The notes: generated by a model from the sequence alone, not told the origin. A stretch of 56,535 nt of DNA from Gnetum montanum (GCA_015680685.1 MNCI01007802.1:183780-240314), one strand, 5' to 3'; counted from the first letter of the stretch, positions 21,263 through 32,523 are shown. Translations and numbers: made by a program.

Positions 21263-21601
21263 ATGGAAAAGTCATTTCTCATAGCCATGAAATACCGCCA
21301 TGAAAAACATAATGCTTTACTTGTCATGGCACGCACAGAAATAAAATACAGTCATGAAAAACATAATGCTTTACTTGTCATGGCACCCACAGGAGGTGCA
21401 GCATTTAACATTAATGCTGTAACCATTCATTTTAGTTTCAGCATTGGAATAGGTGCCTACAAAAAACTTTTGTATATTTTAGCTTCTTGGAGCCAAAAAA
21501 TGGTTCAAACGTTGTTATTGCCTTACTTCCCAAGTGGGAAAAGGTTACCCACGTCCATATTTGGGCTTGAGAAGGCCGAAACACCTTTGGAATGCAAATA
21601 G
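21263..21601 (+). other. Open frame with internal 54-bp duplication and a dispersed repeat
   Basis: 112 codons are open. 21290-21343 and 21344-21397 are an in-frame 54-bp duplication (HEKHNALLVMA appears twice). The C-terminal part (LPYFPSGKRLPTSIFGLEKA) matches LPHFKNGKRYLMSIFGLGKV encoded on the minus strand at 36136-36060, in the same frame. That second copy is in transposon DNA, so the C-terminal half is probably a dispersed repeat rather than part of a host gene. Confidence 0.45.
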
Positions 21602-21737
21602 TGATGTTATTTAAATAGATCTATTAATATTATAACTTAAACATTTATAACTATGTTTTAAAATGATAATTGATAACATATAAACTTTAAAAAAAATAAT
21701 TAAATTCTACTCATTGCCCATGAAACTGCTCCACTAA

Positions 21738-21741
<4 letters not shown>

Positions 21742-21770
<29 letters not shown>
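21742..21770. repeat. TA microsatellite
   Basis: About 14 TA units immediately left of the foldback element. TATATATATA continues on its right side (about 22137-22149). Confidence 0.95.
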
Positions 21771-21772
<2 letters not shown>

Positions 21773-22131
21773 ATTGGCTAAGATAATTTTAACCATGCTT
21801 AACTATTGAGGTAACAAGATAACTAAAAATGGAATCACTCATCTCTCCTCTATTTCTCTACCACTTACCCAATTTAGTTTTATTCTCTCCATCAAGTTTG
21901 GTCTGTCTTTGTTTATTCATAGCATTTTTTGAGCATTATTTATGCCAAAGATTTATTTCTCAAAAACGTTATGAACAAACAAAGATAGAACAAACTTGAT
22001 CAAGAGGGAAAAACTAAATTGGGTAAGTGGTAAAAAAATAGAGGAGGGATGAATGATTCCATTTTAAATTATCTTGTTACCTAATCAGGTTTGGTTAAAA
22101 TCATCTTATTTAAAATTATTTTGAGCAATTG
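21771..22131. mobile_element. 361-bp foldback (MITE-like) element with long terminal inverted repeats
   Basis: The sequence begins CAATTG and ends CAATTG. The left arm (about 21771-21925) is an imperfect reverse complement of the right arm (about 21950-22131): the words TAACAAGATAA, TACCACTTACCCAATTTAG and ATCAAGTTTG pair across. The loop is about 25-40 bp. There is no ORF. Flanking TA repeats on both sides suggest insertion into a TA microsatellite, so an exact target duplication cannot be read. This is the typical form of a non-autonomous DNA transposon; the superfamily is not assignable. Confidence 0.75.
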
Positions 22132-22724
22132 ATAAAGATATATATATACATGTATGTATCTAAGTTTATTTTTTCACATACTACAACCTTTTTCTTATTA
22201 TTTAAATACATGTACCTGGAACTACCCTTGTTATCGGGCGTAGTTAAGATATCATAATGGGATTCGGTATATTTACGAACCCACGTGGATCGATTAACCA
22301 TGTGTCACATCTCCATATTATTTATGAATCGAGGTGAATCGGGTTACTATCCCTTGCAGAGATAGAAATTGACATCATTCCCCGTTCGTATCTGTTACAG
22401 ATATTTATAGTTTAAAATGCGTTTTCTTAAAAAGACAATGTTTAGTTTGAATCTATTTTAGAGACAACATGTTATTAAAAATGCAACTTTTATTTTGAGT
22501 TCATTTTACCCAGGCGTGCTCTAAATTCTATCCTTGGTTGCGTATAAATTATAATTAATGCCACCATTGCAAACGGTCGGCTGTGATCCAAGCCTCCAAG
22601 CATGGGCCCGATTTAGTAGAGACTGCACGCAACCAGGGTGACAGATTCCCATGATGCCATCATTGCCTGCACACAATAAAGAATCAAAAGGTTCCCCATA
22701 GAGACGTCGGCTTTTGATTTTACA

Positions 22725-22920
22725 TAAACTACGTAAGGTATCTACAACATTCTGAATGGTTTCACATGTTATAGCTAGAATAGGTTTTGGTTAAAAAAAC
22801 ATAATTATTTTGGATATCTATAAATTACGTAAGGTATCTACAACATTTTGAACGGTTTCACATGTTATAACTAGAATAGGTTTTGGTAAAAAAAAAAAAC
22901 ATAATTATTTTGGATATCTA
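22725..22920. repeat. Tandem duplication, units of 96 and 100 bp
   Basis: 22725-22820 and 22821-22920 share TACGTAAGGTATCTACAACA and ATAATTATTTTGGATATCTA. They differ by a few substitutions and a longer A-run in the second copy. Noncoding. Confidence 0.9.
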
Positions 22921-23414
22921 CCTTTGAAAACTTTCTACTCTACCTAAAATTCAATAATTTGTTTAGTGTCTTTTTTACCAAGGTTTACCCATTGACAAAT
23001 GTCTTGAGCAATTTGGGGTTCATGTCTTTTGACAATGTCCCTTTTCTCACCACACTTGGATCTTAGCATGCAAAGTTATTCCAAATTGCCACCTATTTGA
23101 AGATGATGTCTTTTTTTTTTTTAATTTTTTTTTTTTTGCCTATTACTTCCATGAATTTCAGATTTCTGTGGAATGCTATTGTTTTTTTTTTCTTCTTCAT
23201 ATTTAGCAGTGCAAATGCAATATTAGTTTTTAAAAAACAAAATATAATATTACAAAGAAATGGTAAATCTTCCACCTTGTCTATTTCCAAATTATATCCC
23301 AAGGTCCAAAGGTTCAATTAAAGATTAATTAGTTGATTCATCTTTTGGAGCTTTGGTTCAGATTTAGATTTATTAGGCTCTAACGTAACCTTATTACAAT
23401 CCTCCCTTATAGGG

Positions 23415-23449
<35 letters not shown>

Positions 23450-24965
23450 CTTTTTAAATTCTACTCCATTTGATTATTTCTTTGTTCTACTTGTACTACT
23501 AATTATAGTCAATCTTTTTCAAAAAATAAATTTCCAAAAGAATGCTTCTTTCTTTTGTTATTGGCATGATTGTAAGGATGAATTCCTAAGTAGGTATTCC
23601 AAAATCCGTTAAATCTTTTCTTTCATGTTATTTCTATTTGTCCTATTATATGCTACTTACGTATTTTTTACCCTTTCTATTTGGTTTGTCAAATGCTACA
23701 TGTGTATTTGTTACTCTATTTTGAATAATATAACTTTTTTTAGGGTTTGACATCCCTTCCTCCCCCCGCCACCTCCCAACAACAACACATTATTGCTTAC
23801 CTATGTAAATGGCATCCATCACATTATATCTTTTAAAAACCTCACTTTTCCACCATGGCTATGGTAGCACACAATGGTATAAGGACGAATATGAGACTAA
23901 TGTAACACAATATAGTCTAAATAATCATTATAATTGTTTCATGAAAGGTAGTTGATACATTAGATTAATTACTTGAGCGTAAGCAATTGATTAACATGAT
24001 GTAGTCTATGCTTGTGTCTGGGGTCTTACTACTAGAGCTATTGTCTACTTGCTAAGATACCAAATAAAAATGAGAAATGTAAGTGACTCATTGAACTAAG
24101 TTTGGTTCATAAAATTATTTTGGTCTTGCCCCAAGCACCTTTGCTTTTGTCCTAACTACTTATTTTTCTTTATTAACTTAAGCTATTGAAAATAACTTTT
24201 TGCTTCACACTACTCTTGACCTTTGTGAAGAATTCCATTCTCTCTCCCATTATAGCAACCAAAGTAGATACAAAGAATGCAAAAGCAAAACAAACAAATG
24301 GATGACTTGTTATGTGCTTAGCAAAAGCTAAATGTTTTGGACCATAAAAAGATAAATAATAATATTTTTAAATTTGTTAATAAATTTGACCAAACTTTAA
24401 ATGGGACTTTACCACATGCAAGAGAAGGTATGCATGTTCCATCAATGAAGAGCTTGATTGTTTGATAGATGTGGCTATAGTTATTATTTTTTTTATCACA
24501 CTTATAACATCATCCTTCTAAGCATTATACAACATTATTCTTAAGTCCTGAAAACACCAAGGCATAGAGGGCAAACTCAAGATGGACTATGCTTTAGCAC
24601 TCATAGCACTTGCAACATAGTAAGAAGACATGACACCCATTAGATAATGGTTAGAAGTGTAGTGAGTACACTTTAGACATCACTTATCTATAAGACCTAG
24701 GACATAGACATAAGATACAACAACACAACCAAAGAACAAAGATTGATCCTACATTATACATAACTAGTCCTAAGCCTCCACTTCATAGAATTAGTGATGT
24801 GAAAGCCCCAACAACTTATATATCCCTATGATGTTGTGCCAAAGCCCCAAAAATCTATACAAAAGAAAGGTATCAGGGTCATGCAGGATCAAGAAATAAT
24901 CTTACACATGAACCAACAATGTTTACCTTGTGGAACCAGCAACATTTAACCCTATATGATTCCTA
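22921..24965. other. AT-rich noncoding stretch, no gene seen
   Basis: Long T/A homopolymers (23108-23140, 23180-23195), a CT microsatellite (23418-23446) and short broken frames only. The open frames at 23.1 kb on both strands come from T/A runs. No transposon or host protein motif was found. Confidence 0.5.
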
Positions 24966-25281
24966 CATGGAGGAAAGAATTGAATTGAGTTGAGCGTATT
25001 ATAATCACACTCCTCACATGTCTCTTTTCGACATGGAATTTCAAAAGTTGGAGTAATATTTTGGTTATTTTCTAAGAAGCCAGTGCCTATCAAACTTGCC
25101 TCTAGTGAACAAAGATGACATCAAGGTAGCTTTTAACTTCTAAAGCATCAACAGTTATCAAATTTGTGAGGCAACATATGGTAGTAATGCAAAGCCAGTG
25201 TGCCTTAATGACTAAAAGGAAGCAAGAACCAAGATAATTGCATTTCCATTTGTGAAATCAATGAAACGGTGATTACCATAG
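24966..25281. repeat. Dispersed repeat copy 2 (CpG-decayed) of the 18.3-18.7 kb segment
   Basis: It matches 18298-18740 but with one unit of the 87-bp repeat and with CpGs mostly converted (for example CTTAGCGATA versus CATAGTGATA, and GCAGCGTACA versus GCAACATATG). Similarity stops where an LTR begins at 25282, so an LTR inserted into this copy. Confidence 0.7.
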
Positions 25282-26088
25282 TGATAAAACCTATTTTTGA
25301 TAAGCCATGATATCGTAGCTCTATATACATCATCGTTGATGCAATGTAGTGGAACTTGGTCACTCCTATAAATATCAACACTTGGTCACACCAACAAACA
25401 ACTCTCATTCCAACCTTAGGGAAACTCTTGCAATTTGTTTTTATAGTTTACACTTAGTGATAGAGTGAATGCCCATAGTGTGGTGTTGAACAATTAAATA
25501 AAATCTTTATTTAAGTGAATTATACTTAGGCATAGTTCATGAACAACAATAAATATCGAGATTTTTTTCCACTATTGCAGCATCCACTTAGTTTCTTTGT
25601 TTTACTTAGTTTAATTTTCATTTCCTTAATATGCTTACTTTAGCTTAGTCTTTTTCCTTTTTCAAGCACTTTACTTTTCCATGCTCATTAGTAATGCAGA
25701 ATGAGTATGACTAGGTTTGAGTGTATAAGTATCATTGTTTGGTAATCCCAATAGTTTTATTGCTTGATTTGCCTAGTAGAATAACACTTGGTAACTGAGT
25801 GAGGGTTACATAACCCCAAGATGTGTACAGCAAGCTAGGAACAGCTACTCATGGCCATAGGATAGAGTAGATTTACATTTCTGTTATCACTTAGATTTAG
25901 ACATTATTCTTATTTTCATTATGGTTGCACTTAGGAGTGAAATGAGCCAACAACATCAAGATTGCATATGCCTCACTTAGAGTTAAATCATATACTTTCA
26001 CTTCACTAACTCGAAGTGGAAGATAATGATCACGAACCTATTATTAACTTTGAGCATACTTACATTGTCCATTCATGGATTGGTAGAT
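25282..26088 (+). repeat. Truncated LTR of the 8203-type subfamily
   Basis: It starts TGATAAAACC, has TATAAATA at 25367-25374, and parallels the LTR at 8203-9104 block by block (GGTTTGAGTG, GGTAATCCCAATA, CAAGCTAGGAACA, CATACTTACATTGTCCAT). The last 90-100 bp, including the expected ...ATCA end, are absent; unrelated sequence and the 50-bp minisatellite follow. No internal retroelement sequence is attached. Confidence 0.75.
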
Positions 26089-26140
26089 CTAAGAAGATGT
26101 GATGCAGATCTGTTAGGCGTGGAGTCATGGCACATGGTGG

Positions 26141-26340
26141 CAGTGATGGCAGGAAGGTAAGGTGAGGGGTAGCATAGGGGTGAGGCAGGACAATGATGGC
26201 AGGAAGGTAAGGTGAGGGGTAGCATAGGGGTGAGGCAGGACAATGATGGCAGGAAGGTAAGGTGAGGGGTAGCATAGGGGTGAGGCAGGACAATGATGGC
26301 AGGAAGGTAAGGTGAGGGGTAGCATAGGGGTGAGGCAGGA
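26141..26340. repeat. Minisatellite, 4 copies of a 50-bp unit
   Basis: Units starting at 26141, 26191, 26241 and 26291 are essentially identical (AATGATGGCAGGAAGGTAAG, then GTGAGGGGTAGCATAGGGGTGAGGCAGGAC). The G-rich strand is plus. All minus-strand frames are open because 50 is not a multiple of 3 and the unit lacks stops, so the apparent ORFs are not genes. Confidence 0.95.
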
Positions 26341-26787
26341 CAATGGGCGCTGTGTGTCCACGAGGCAACGTAAGAGGATGGGGCGGCTATGACGGTGTGG
26401 AGGGCTGTTCACATGAGAAATGTTATAGTAGACGGTTATGTATTTGCCCTGAATGAATGCAGAAGTTTGAATAAGGTTAAGCTTCTTAAATCATTGAAGA
26501 AATTCTTAACCCTTTATTTAGTTAAACGGTTGCAAAATTGTGACTGCAATATACGTTGGATGGAAAAGCCATTCGTTATATATAAACTTTGGAATAATGT
26601 AGTGGTGGTCAACCAATAACTGTCAGGCATCAGCTGATTGCAAAGAAATGTAGCTGCTGCCAGCAGTATGCTCAGGTTCAAATAATTTGGAAAGTTGACT
26701 CCAAAAGGGAAGGAGGATTTTATTCCTACAATATATTTTTAAATATCATAAGTAAATAACACTGGTTTCTGCATGTTTCTTTCATTG
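26341..26787. other. No feature recognised
   Basis: An open frame of 76 codons (26389-26616 +) starts in minisatellite-derived sequence and has no recognised motif. It retains some CpGs. Confidence 0.3.
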
Positions 26788-27122
26788 TGAGTGAGTTTGA
26801 AATATGAATTGTTGTTGCTCTGAGATAATATATGATATTCTTCTATCCAATTGTGTGAATAGCTATTTTAATAGCTCGAGTCAATTGTCAATATGACGGT
26901 TGTTTGGGAGATCTTTCTTCCAAAATATGAGATAATATATGATATTCTTCTATCCAATTGTGTGAATAGCTATTTTAATAGCTCGAGTTTGGGACATCTT
27001 TCATCGTAAGTGAGTTTGAAGTATGAATTGCTGTTGCTCTCTTGCAAATAGTTGTTCCAAAAGTATCAGCGCTATTTTAATAGCTCGAGTCAATTGTCAA
27101 TATGACGGTTGTTTGGGAGATC
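26788..27122. repeat. Mosaic of three overlapping partial duplications
   Basis: A GATAATATATGATATTCTTC...AGCTCGAGT block occurs at about 26821 and 26929. AGCTATTTTAATAGCTCGAG occurs three times (about 26861, 26969 and 27068). The GTCAATATGACGGTTGTTTG block occurs at about 26884 and 27090, and GTGAGTTTGAARTATGAATTG at about 26790 and 27009. Blocks are shuffled relative to each other. AGCTATTTTAATAGCT is itself a perfect palindrome. Confidence 0.8.
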
Positions 27123-28569
27123 TATGCCAACCACTTCATTTTAAATGCGTATCCAAGTATGCTGAACATTTGTATTGTTTAGTTATTGTTTCAATTTTTG
27201 CTACTCGTGCTTCTATAACTTTAATGGATTGAATAATGAACGTCTCCTCTGAATTCTTTTTGAGCTTTGTAATGGGGTGTATGCATCTGGGTTTTCGCAA
27301 TTGACTTGCATTTGCTAAAGACTGATTTGATTTTCCCATTGGGATTTTGGATTAGAAAAGCATGGCGTCTTTCAAGAAACTTTCCAGATGGGTCTTGACT
27401 CTTGAGGGACTTCGACGAAATCAGATGCATATCACATGAAGGAGAAGCTGGTGCTGAATCTGCAAGGTTAGAAGCAGCGGCACAGGAAGAATGATTTACC
27501 TACACACAAGCACAGACTCCAGCTTTCCATTCTCTAAGCTGTGCTGAGCATGGCCATATGAACTGGGAAGCTAATGCTGGTTTCTCATTTTTTTTCGGAG
27601 GTCATCTCTGCAATCTGCATCGAACTAGGGCCAGAACTACAAAAAGGGGTTGGGTTGAGGAAATTCTGGGCAGGGTTTAGACATTGTGGGATGAATTTTT
27701 GAAGGTTTATGGTGGTTTTTATAGTCAACCCCACTCTTGAAACGCTGTGAATATGCTGGGCCTGCGTAGTCACAAGATCTTTTCAGCGTAGTCAAGGAAT
27801 TTGCTGTGAAAACTGGTGAATTTCAGCTTGATTTCGAAGGTTTGGTGGGTTCTAATATGCTTTGGTAAGGTGCCGAAATTGGAAATGGTGTCCCGGTGAT
27901 TCGTGTTGACACGTGGACAACGTTGGACTCACTGATGACAACGTTGGGCCAGCATAGTCCTGTAGATCTTCAGCGCAGTCATCATCCTCATGTTTTGAAT
28001 GGATTTGGTGCCTTTTGGCATTTTAAAGTTACGGAGAGTCCTGGGAAGATGTGAAGGCTGTGAAATGGTAGTTTGAAGATTTATTGTTGTTTTCCATACC
28101 CAACCCCAATTGGAATCCCTGTGACTACGCTGGGTAGCGTAATCATTAGGTTTCTCCGGTGTAATCAATATTTGGAAGGCGGAGCAGAGCTGTGTATATG
28201 AGTGTGTTGGCCACAACAGCGTGGTGTGAAATAGTTCATGTATTTAGCAACGGTGATGAAACACATACGTATGTAGAATGTACATTTGTTTATGTTGAAA
28301 GACTGGACTCTCTGAGATCTGGATTTCGGAAGCCGTCAAGGTTTTGCTTTATGGATTTTTTTTCTTGTTGCTGCATTGCATTGCATTATCACCAGGTATT
28401 CATCAATTATAATTGATATTAGTGAAACTGCTGATGCTTGGGTTTTGAACAACCATTTTCTCCCATCTTGTGTATCTCATCAACTGGGTGTGTTTGCAAT
28501 TTATCTATCGGCATTGTCATTACTGTGTACCGGGTCAGCTCTGAAGGATGTTTTTAGAAAGTTGGGAAA
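27123..28569. other. Partly CpG-retaining region with a thrice-repeated motif
   Basis: Three degenerate copies of a phrase resembling GCTGGGCCNGCGTAGTC...AGATCTTCAGCGNAGTCA lie at about 27750, 27935 and 28122 within longer weakly similar blocks. Minus-strand translations of the first and third share KTTINLQ. A short ATG frame (27362-27439 +, 25 codons) is open but unsupported. No protein family is recognised. Confidence 0.4.
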
Positions 28570-28723
28570 CAGTTGAGGAATTTCTTCTAAGAGCATCTTC
28601 ATGGAAATTGAGTTGGTGAATTTTCTACCCTCCTTTTGAAAGGAATTCATACATTGGACTCTTAGGAATAGCATTAAAGTCACCAGCGATCACAATAGGT
28701 GCATGGTGTCATTCTTTTAAGAT
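28540..28723 (-). pseudogene. CCR4-like EEP-domain exon remnant
   Basis: On the minus strand, 28708-28628 reads HHAPIVIAGDFNAIPKSPMY followed by EFLSKGG. GDFN is the catalytic Asp motif of the endonuclease/exonuclease/phosphatase fold. The continuation (P-x-SP-x-Y-x-FL) is the pattern of plant CCR4-type deadenylases rather than of LINE endonucleases. A TGA interrupts just before (KE-stop-HH, where Trp is usual) and a TAG just after (GG-stop-K), after which the frame stays open to about 28540 (QLNFHEDALRRNSS). The neighbouring catalytic blocks were not found on either side, so it is an isolated, inactive exon copy or a damaged gene. Confidence 0.5.
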
Positions 28724-29694
28724 GGTTTTTTGCGTGGTTTTTATTTTTTTATTATTTGAACCTATTCTCTTCATTATTTAGTTCAACTTTTCTTTGTAAC
28801 ACCATAGCTTTACGCCAACAGTTTTATTAGGTTTCTTTGTAATCTGTCTTCTATATGACATGTTAGGATAAGTAATGCCATTTGTGTCACATTTACTTAT
28901 CTTGTATGTAACTATGAATGAAACTGGAACTCAAGTTTTTTCTTGTATTATATCCATGTAAAAGCCATAGGAAGGTATTGTAATTTATTGTGATTGAAAG
29001 TTACCAGATATTGCATGTAATTCCTAAATTTCACTTCAGTTTTGTGATGCTACACATTGGGAACATCTACCCTTCTTCATTTGTCTTTTGAGATAGCAAT
29101 AAAAGAGAAATTTAACTGTAAATAAATTAATGAAACATGAATGGATGGTGGTCTATAGGTGTTATAGTAAAATGTAGAGAAAGATGTTAAACATGTTTTT
29201 ATGCTTCACTGCAGCTAACATTTATTCAAAATATGGGTCATCCCTTTGAATGTTATATTAATGCTAAAAATCATGACCAGGAAATATGTTTATGCATGAA
29301 AATTTATGATAGACCTTTCAACTTTAGTTCATAAGGTCAAGGAAAAGACCACTTGTTGAAAAATGCCCAAAGATGAAGCTAACTAAAATTGAACTGATCA
29401 ATCCAAAACATGTTAATAATAAGACTTCATAGGCAAGACATTATTATTTTTTAATTGAGGTATAATAAGTGAACATAGTTGATTTTATGGCTAGTTCACA
29501 TAGAACAAATTCTCTTTTTAATATTTGATAACATAAAGTGGAAGGAAAAAAATTACAAAAAGTAAAATAACTATGAACAAGGCAATGCATGCATAAGAGA
29601 AAGAAAGGAAGGTCATCGTGTTTACCAGTTTTGGGCCTTGGAAGGCCATTAGGTTGCTAGTTTTAGGCCTTAGTGTGCTATGGTCCATCCTTTC
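28724..29694. other. AT-rich noncoding DNA, no feature recognised
   Basis: No open frame with recognisable motifs and no clear repeat pairing. Sequence resembles plant intron or old intergenic DNA. Confidence 0.4.
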
Positions 29695-29869
29695 CTAGTA
29701 AGTATGGAATGCTCTCAAAAGAGCACATAAGGCTAGAGCCAATATTGAAACATGATATAACATTGTAAAGGTGAACAAATGATTGGTAAAAGAATGAATG
29801 AGAAATTTACCATGAACTTGTTGCTTGATATTTGAGAGATCAAGGAATCCTTTTGCCATGATTTCATGG

Positions 29870-30454
29870 TCACCATTTCTCTTGTTTAGCATGGTAGGGA
29901 TGTAGGGATTTTCGTTGATTGTCCCATGTCATAGAGTTGGCATTATTTGCATTGTTGTTGTTCTCATTATGGTTGGCCCTGGTCTGAGTGTTGGGAGTTT
30001 GGCCTTGAAACTCCACCTCTATACTTTGGTTGATGTTGAAATAGTTAACCAATGGTATCGACATATTGTCTCTAAGGATTACAATTTCCCCTCCCTTGTA
30101 GGGAAAGTGAATCTCTCGATGTATAGGGGATGAGACTGTGTAAAGCTTTGCTAACCATGATCTTCCTAAGATCAAGTTGAAACTAGGTGTCTCTTAGACT
30201 ACTAGGAAGTTAGCAAATGTGGGAAGTTGTTCATTGGCCATGAAATCCAAGGAAATGGAATTTCACACTACTACCCACAAGCCATTAAATGACTTGAGTG
30301 CTAAGGTAGTGGTATCTTGGATGTTCTTGGTTAAACCTAACTTATCAACAAGGGAATATGGTACCACATTAGTTACTACCCCATCATGTACATGACCATG
30401 ATGGACCTTATATTTTCCAACACATATGGTGATAAGGAGAGGAGCAAATATCAC
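29870..30454 (-). pseudogene. Retropepsin-like protease and tail of element D
   Basis: Two open segments (30454-30263 and 30175-29870, different starts in one region) give the protease: an active-site-like HDGVVTNVV, a LKSFNG segment and the ILGRSWLAKL end. The tail is Asn-rich (NENNNNANNANS) before a TGA. It is co-linear with 4016-4470 of element A, where the equivalent residues are DDGAAINVV and ILGRCWLAQL. Confidence 0.7.
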
Positions 30455-30924
30455 TTCGTTGTTTCAAGAGTTAATCTTTACTTCACTATCATGGAAGTTG
30501 TTCATGGATTGATGCCCCTTTTCTCTAAGTGAAGTTTGCTCAATGATATAGTGAATCAATTCTTGATTGGTAGGCATGTCTCTGCTTATAGGGATAGAGG
30601 TCGACACTTGAGCTACTATGTTCCTATGAGCAAGAGATGTCATGACAAGATCATACAAGTTTGGCGATGTATTCTTTTGTTATAGGGATCATTTGCCTTG
30701 GTTCATTATTGCAAGGTAACTCTTCTCCTCAACATGTAATCTTTTAGCCTTAGTGATATTAATCTCTTCCATCCTTTCTTGGTTTTGTGACTTTGGTTTT
30801 GGTCCATGTACTAGGGCCCCTTGTCCATGGGTGTAGTTGGTCTTGATGTAGCTTGGTTTGAAGACTCTTGTTATTAGCCACCTTTAGTAGGCTTTGCTGT
30901 TGGTTTGGCAACAAGCTGATTTTG

Positions 30925-31389
30925 TCATTGTTGTAATGATGACTTCTTGCTAAACTCTGAGTTGTGGAGCACTATAGGTGGGCTTTGGTCATAGGTTGTT
31001 ATTAGCTTACTTGTTGAAGGTGAAGGGACCCAAATAACAAATGGTTTCCTAGGCTTTGAAGGATTAGCAACTTTCGGTCTTGGTTTTGATGTTGATGCCA
31101 CTAAAGGTAGGACCCATATGATGAAAGGATTCTTAGGGGCCATAGGAGGTGGTACCCATACTATGAAAGGCTCTCTAGGCCTTTTATTTTGGGGTTGCGA
31201 TGGTACTCTAATGACAAATGGTTTCCTAGGAGGATTAGATAGTTTGGTTTTCATGAATGAAGCTATTGTATAGGAGATGTTTTTGGTGCTTGGAGAGTTG
31301 GGCTCATTCAATACAAACTCTTTATAGTCTATCATCTTTTGGAGATCATATTTTAATGCTAGGTAAAAATTAGTGTCATGGCTAGCCAT
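30925..31389 (-). pseudogene. Gag C-terminus of element D with PFVIxVP repeats
   Basis: 154 codons are open, the longest intact gag piece of this element. After MASHDTNFYLALKYDLQKMI it carries four motif copies: KPFVIRVPS, EPFIVWVPP, NPFIIWVLP and KPFVIWVPS, separated by Pro/Lys/Ser-rich spacers. Element A has five copies at the equivalent place, so the array is a family trait with varying copy number and residue 5 (Trp here, Lys/His/Arg there). Confidence 0.65.
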
Positions 31390-32523
31390 TTCATGATAAT
31401 GACAATACCTATCTAGTCTAAGGTACTTTGGTAGCTTAGGATTGTCTTTAGTAGCTATTGTTGGGTCTTTAGTTATGTTGAAAAGATGATCATGCCTCTT
31501 ACAAGCTTCTTCAAATAGTTTCTTATGTTGTATATAGTCATATTTAAATAACTATTCTATAATATTAGAGAGCTTCATAGGCAACCTTATGTACTGAGAC
31601 CTATCCTTCTGCCTAAAGTTTGGTCTTGGTTGATTTGGCATGTGGGAAATGGATGGTTGCAGTGAGTCTTGGGATGTGTTGTATGGTGGTGATCCTTGCC
31701 TTTCCCCTTATTTTGACTCTTTTTTTATTGCATCCATGGTTATATGTCCTTGCTTGGGCTTATCCCTATCCCTTCTTGCATGTTGGTTTTTATAGGCCAC
31801 ATAGGCTAGATCGTTGCTTGCCTTAGTTGCTTCTTCAATGTTCTTAGTTTATGGGAAGGCTTGGGTTAGTAACCAAGTCTCTAGTTAGTAAAAATTTGAC
31901 TTGATGAAGTAATTTACTACTCTCTTAAATATTTCCAAGAGGTGAGTTTCAGCAATAGGATTTGGAATCTCATTAAGTGTTGAGTTCCACCTTTGAATGA
32001 ACCTTTTAACTAGTTATAGTGGCCCCTGCTTCACTGTCATTAGTTGATCCAATGTGGTGTTCAACTTCAAGTTGTATCTTAAGTGGTTGAAAAATTGGTT
32101 TATTAAGTTTTCAATGAAAGAGATGGAATCCCTAGGCAAGATTCAATACCAATCTAAGGCCTTTCCCTTGAGGGACATGGGGAAAATCTATAATATTGAG
32201 TGAGGCCAAGCTTGTAAAAAGAGGAACTTAGATAAAAAGGTTACTAGATGTGCATTGGGATTTCCTTCACCATTGTATTTGGTGAAATTTAAAATAGGAA
32301 AACTTGCAAGAAAGGTTATTTGAGGCACTGTAGAGCTTATAGAATCATTTTGGTAGAAATCTAGAACCTTGACAATCTGACTTGTATTGGTCTTGAGTTT
32401 TTGTAGCTCTTCATTAAGGTCTTGGATCATTTGGAAGGCTTGATTCAAGTCTTGAGGCATTCTTGTGGGGTTTGATGCATGTGTCGATGGTTGAGGAGGG
32501 ATTTGAGAGACTTGTAGCCTCAT
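31390..32523 (-). pseudogene. Gag core of element D
   Basis: The segment starts MRLQVSQIPPQPS at 32523 and is open for 111 codons. It has a predicted helical stretch (QAFQMIQDLNEELQKLK), VLDFYQNDSISSTVPQ and the capsid-entry block FTKYNGEGNPNAHLVTF. The rest to 31390 is broken by stops but still aligns with element A's gag. Retrotransposon Gag assignment is by motif. Confidence 0.68.

Noticed and set aside
23093-23321. Open frames of 74 codons on both strands, looking like a membrane protein (FFFLIFFF).
   Set aside because: They arise from T/A homopolymers; the strands mirror each other and no start context or motif supports a gene.
26060-26412. Two overlapping minus-strand ORFs (102 and 95 codons) with repeated LTPMLPLTLPSCHHC-type peptides.
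   Set aside because: They are produced by a 50-bp minisatellite lacking stops in all frames; the peptide repeats every 150 bases by arithmetic, not by selection.
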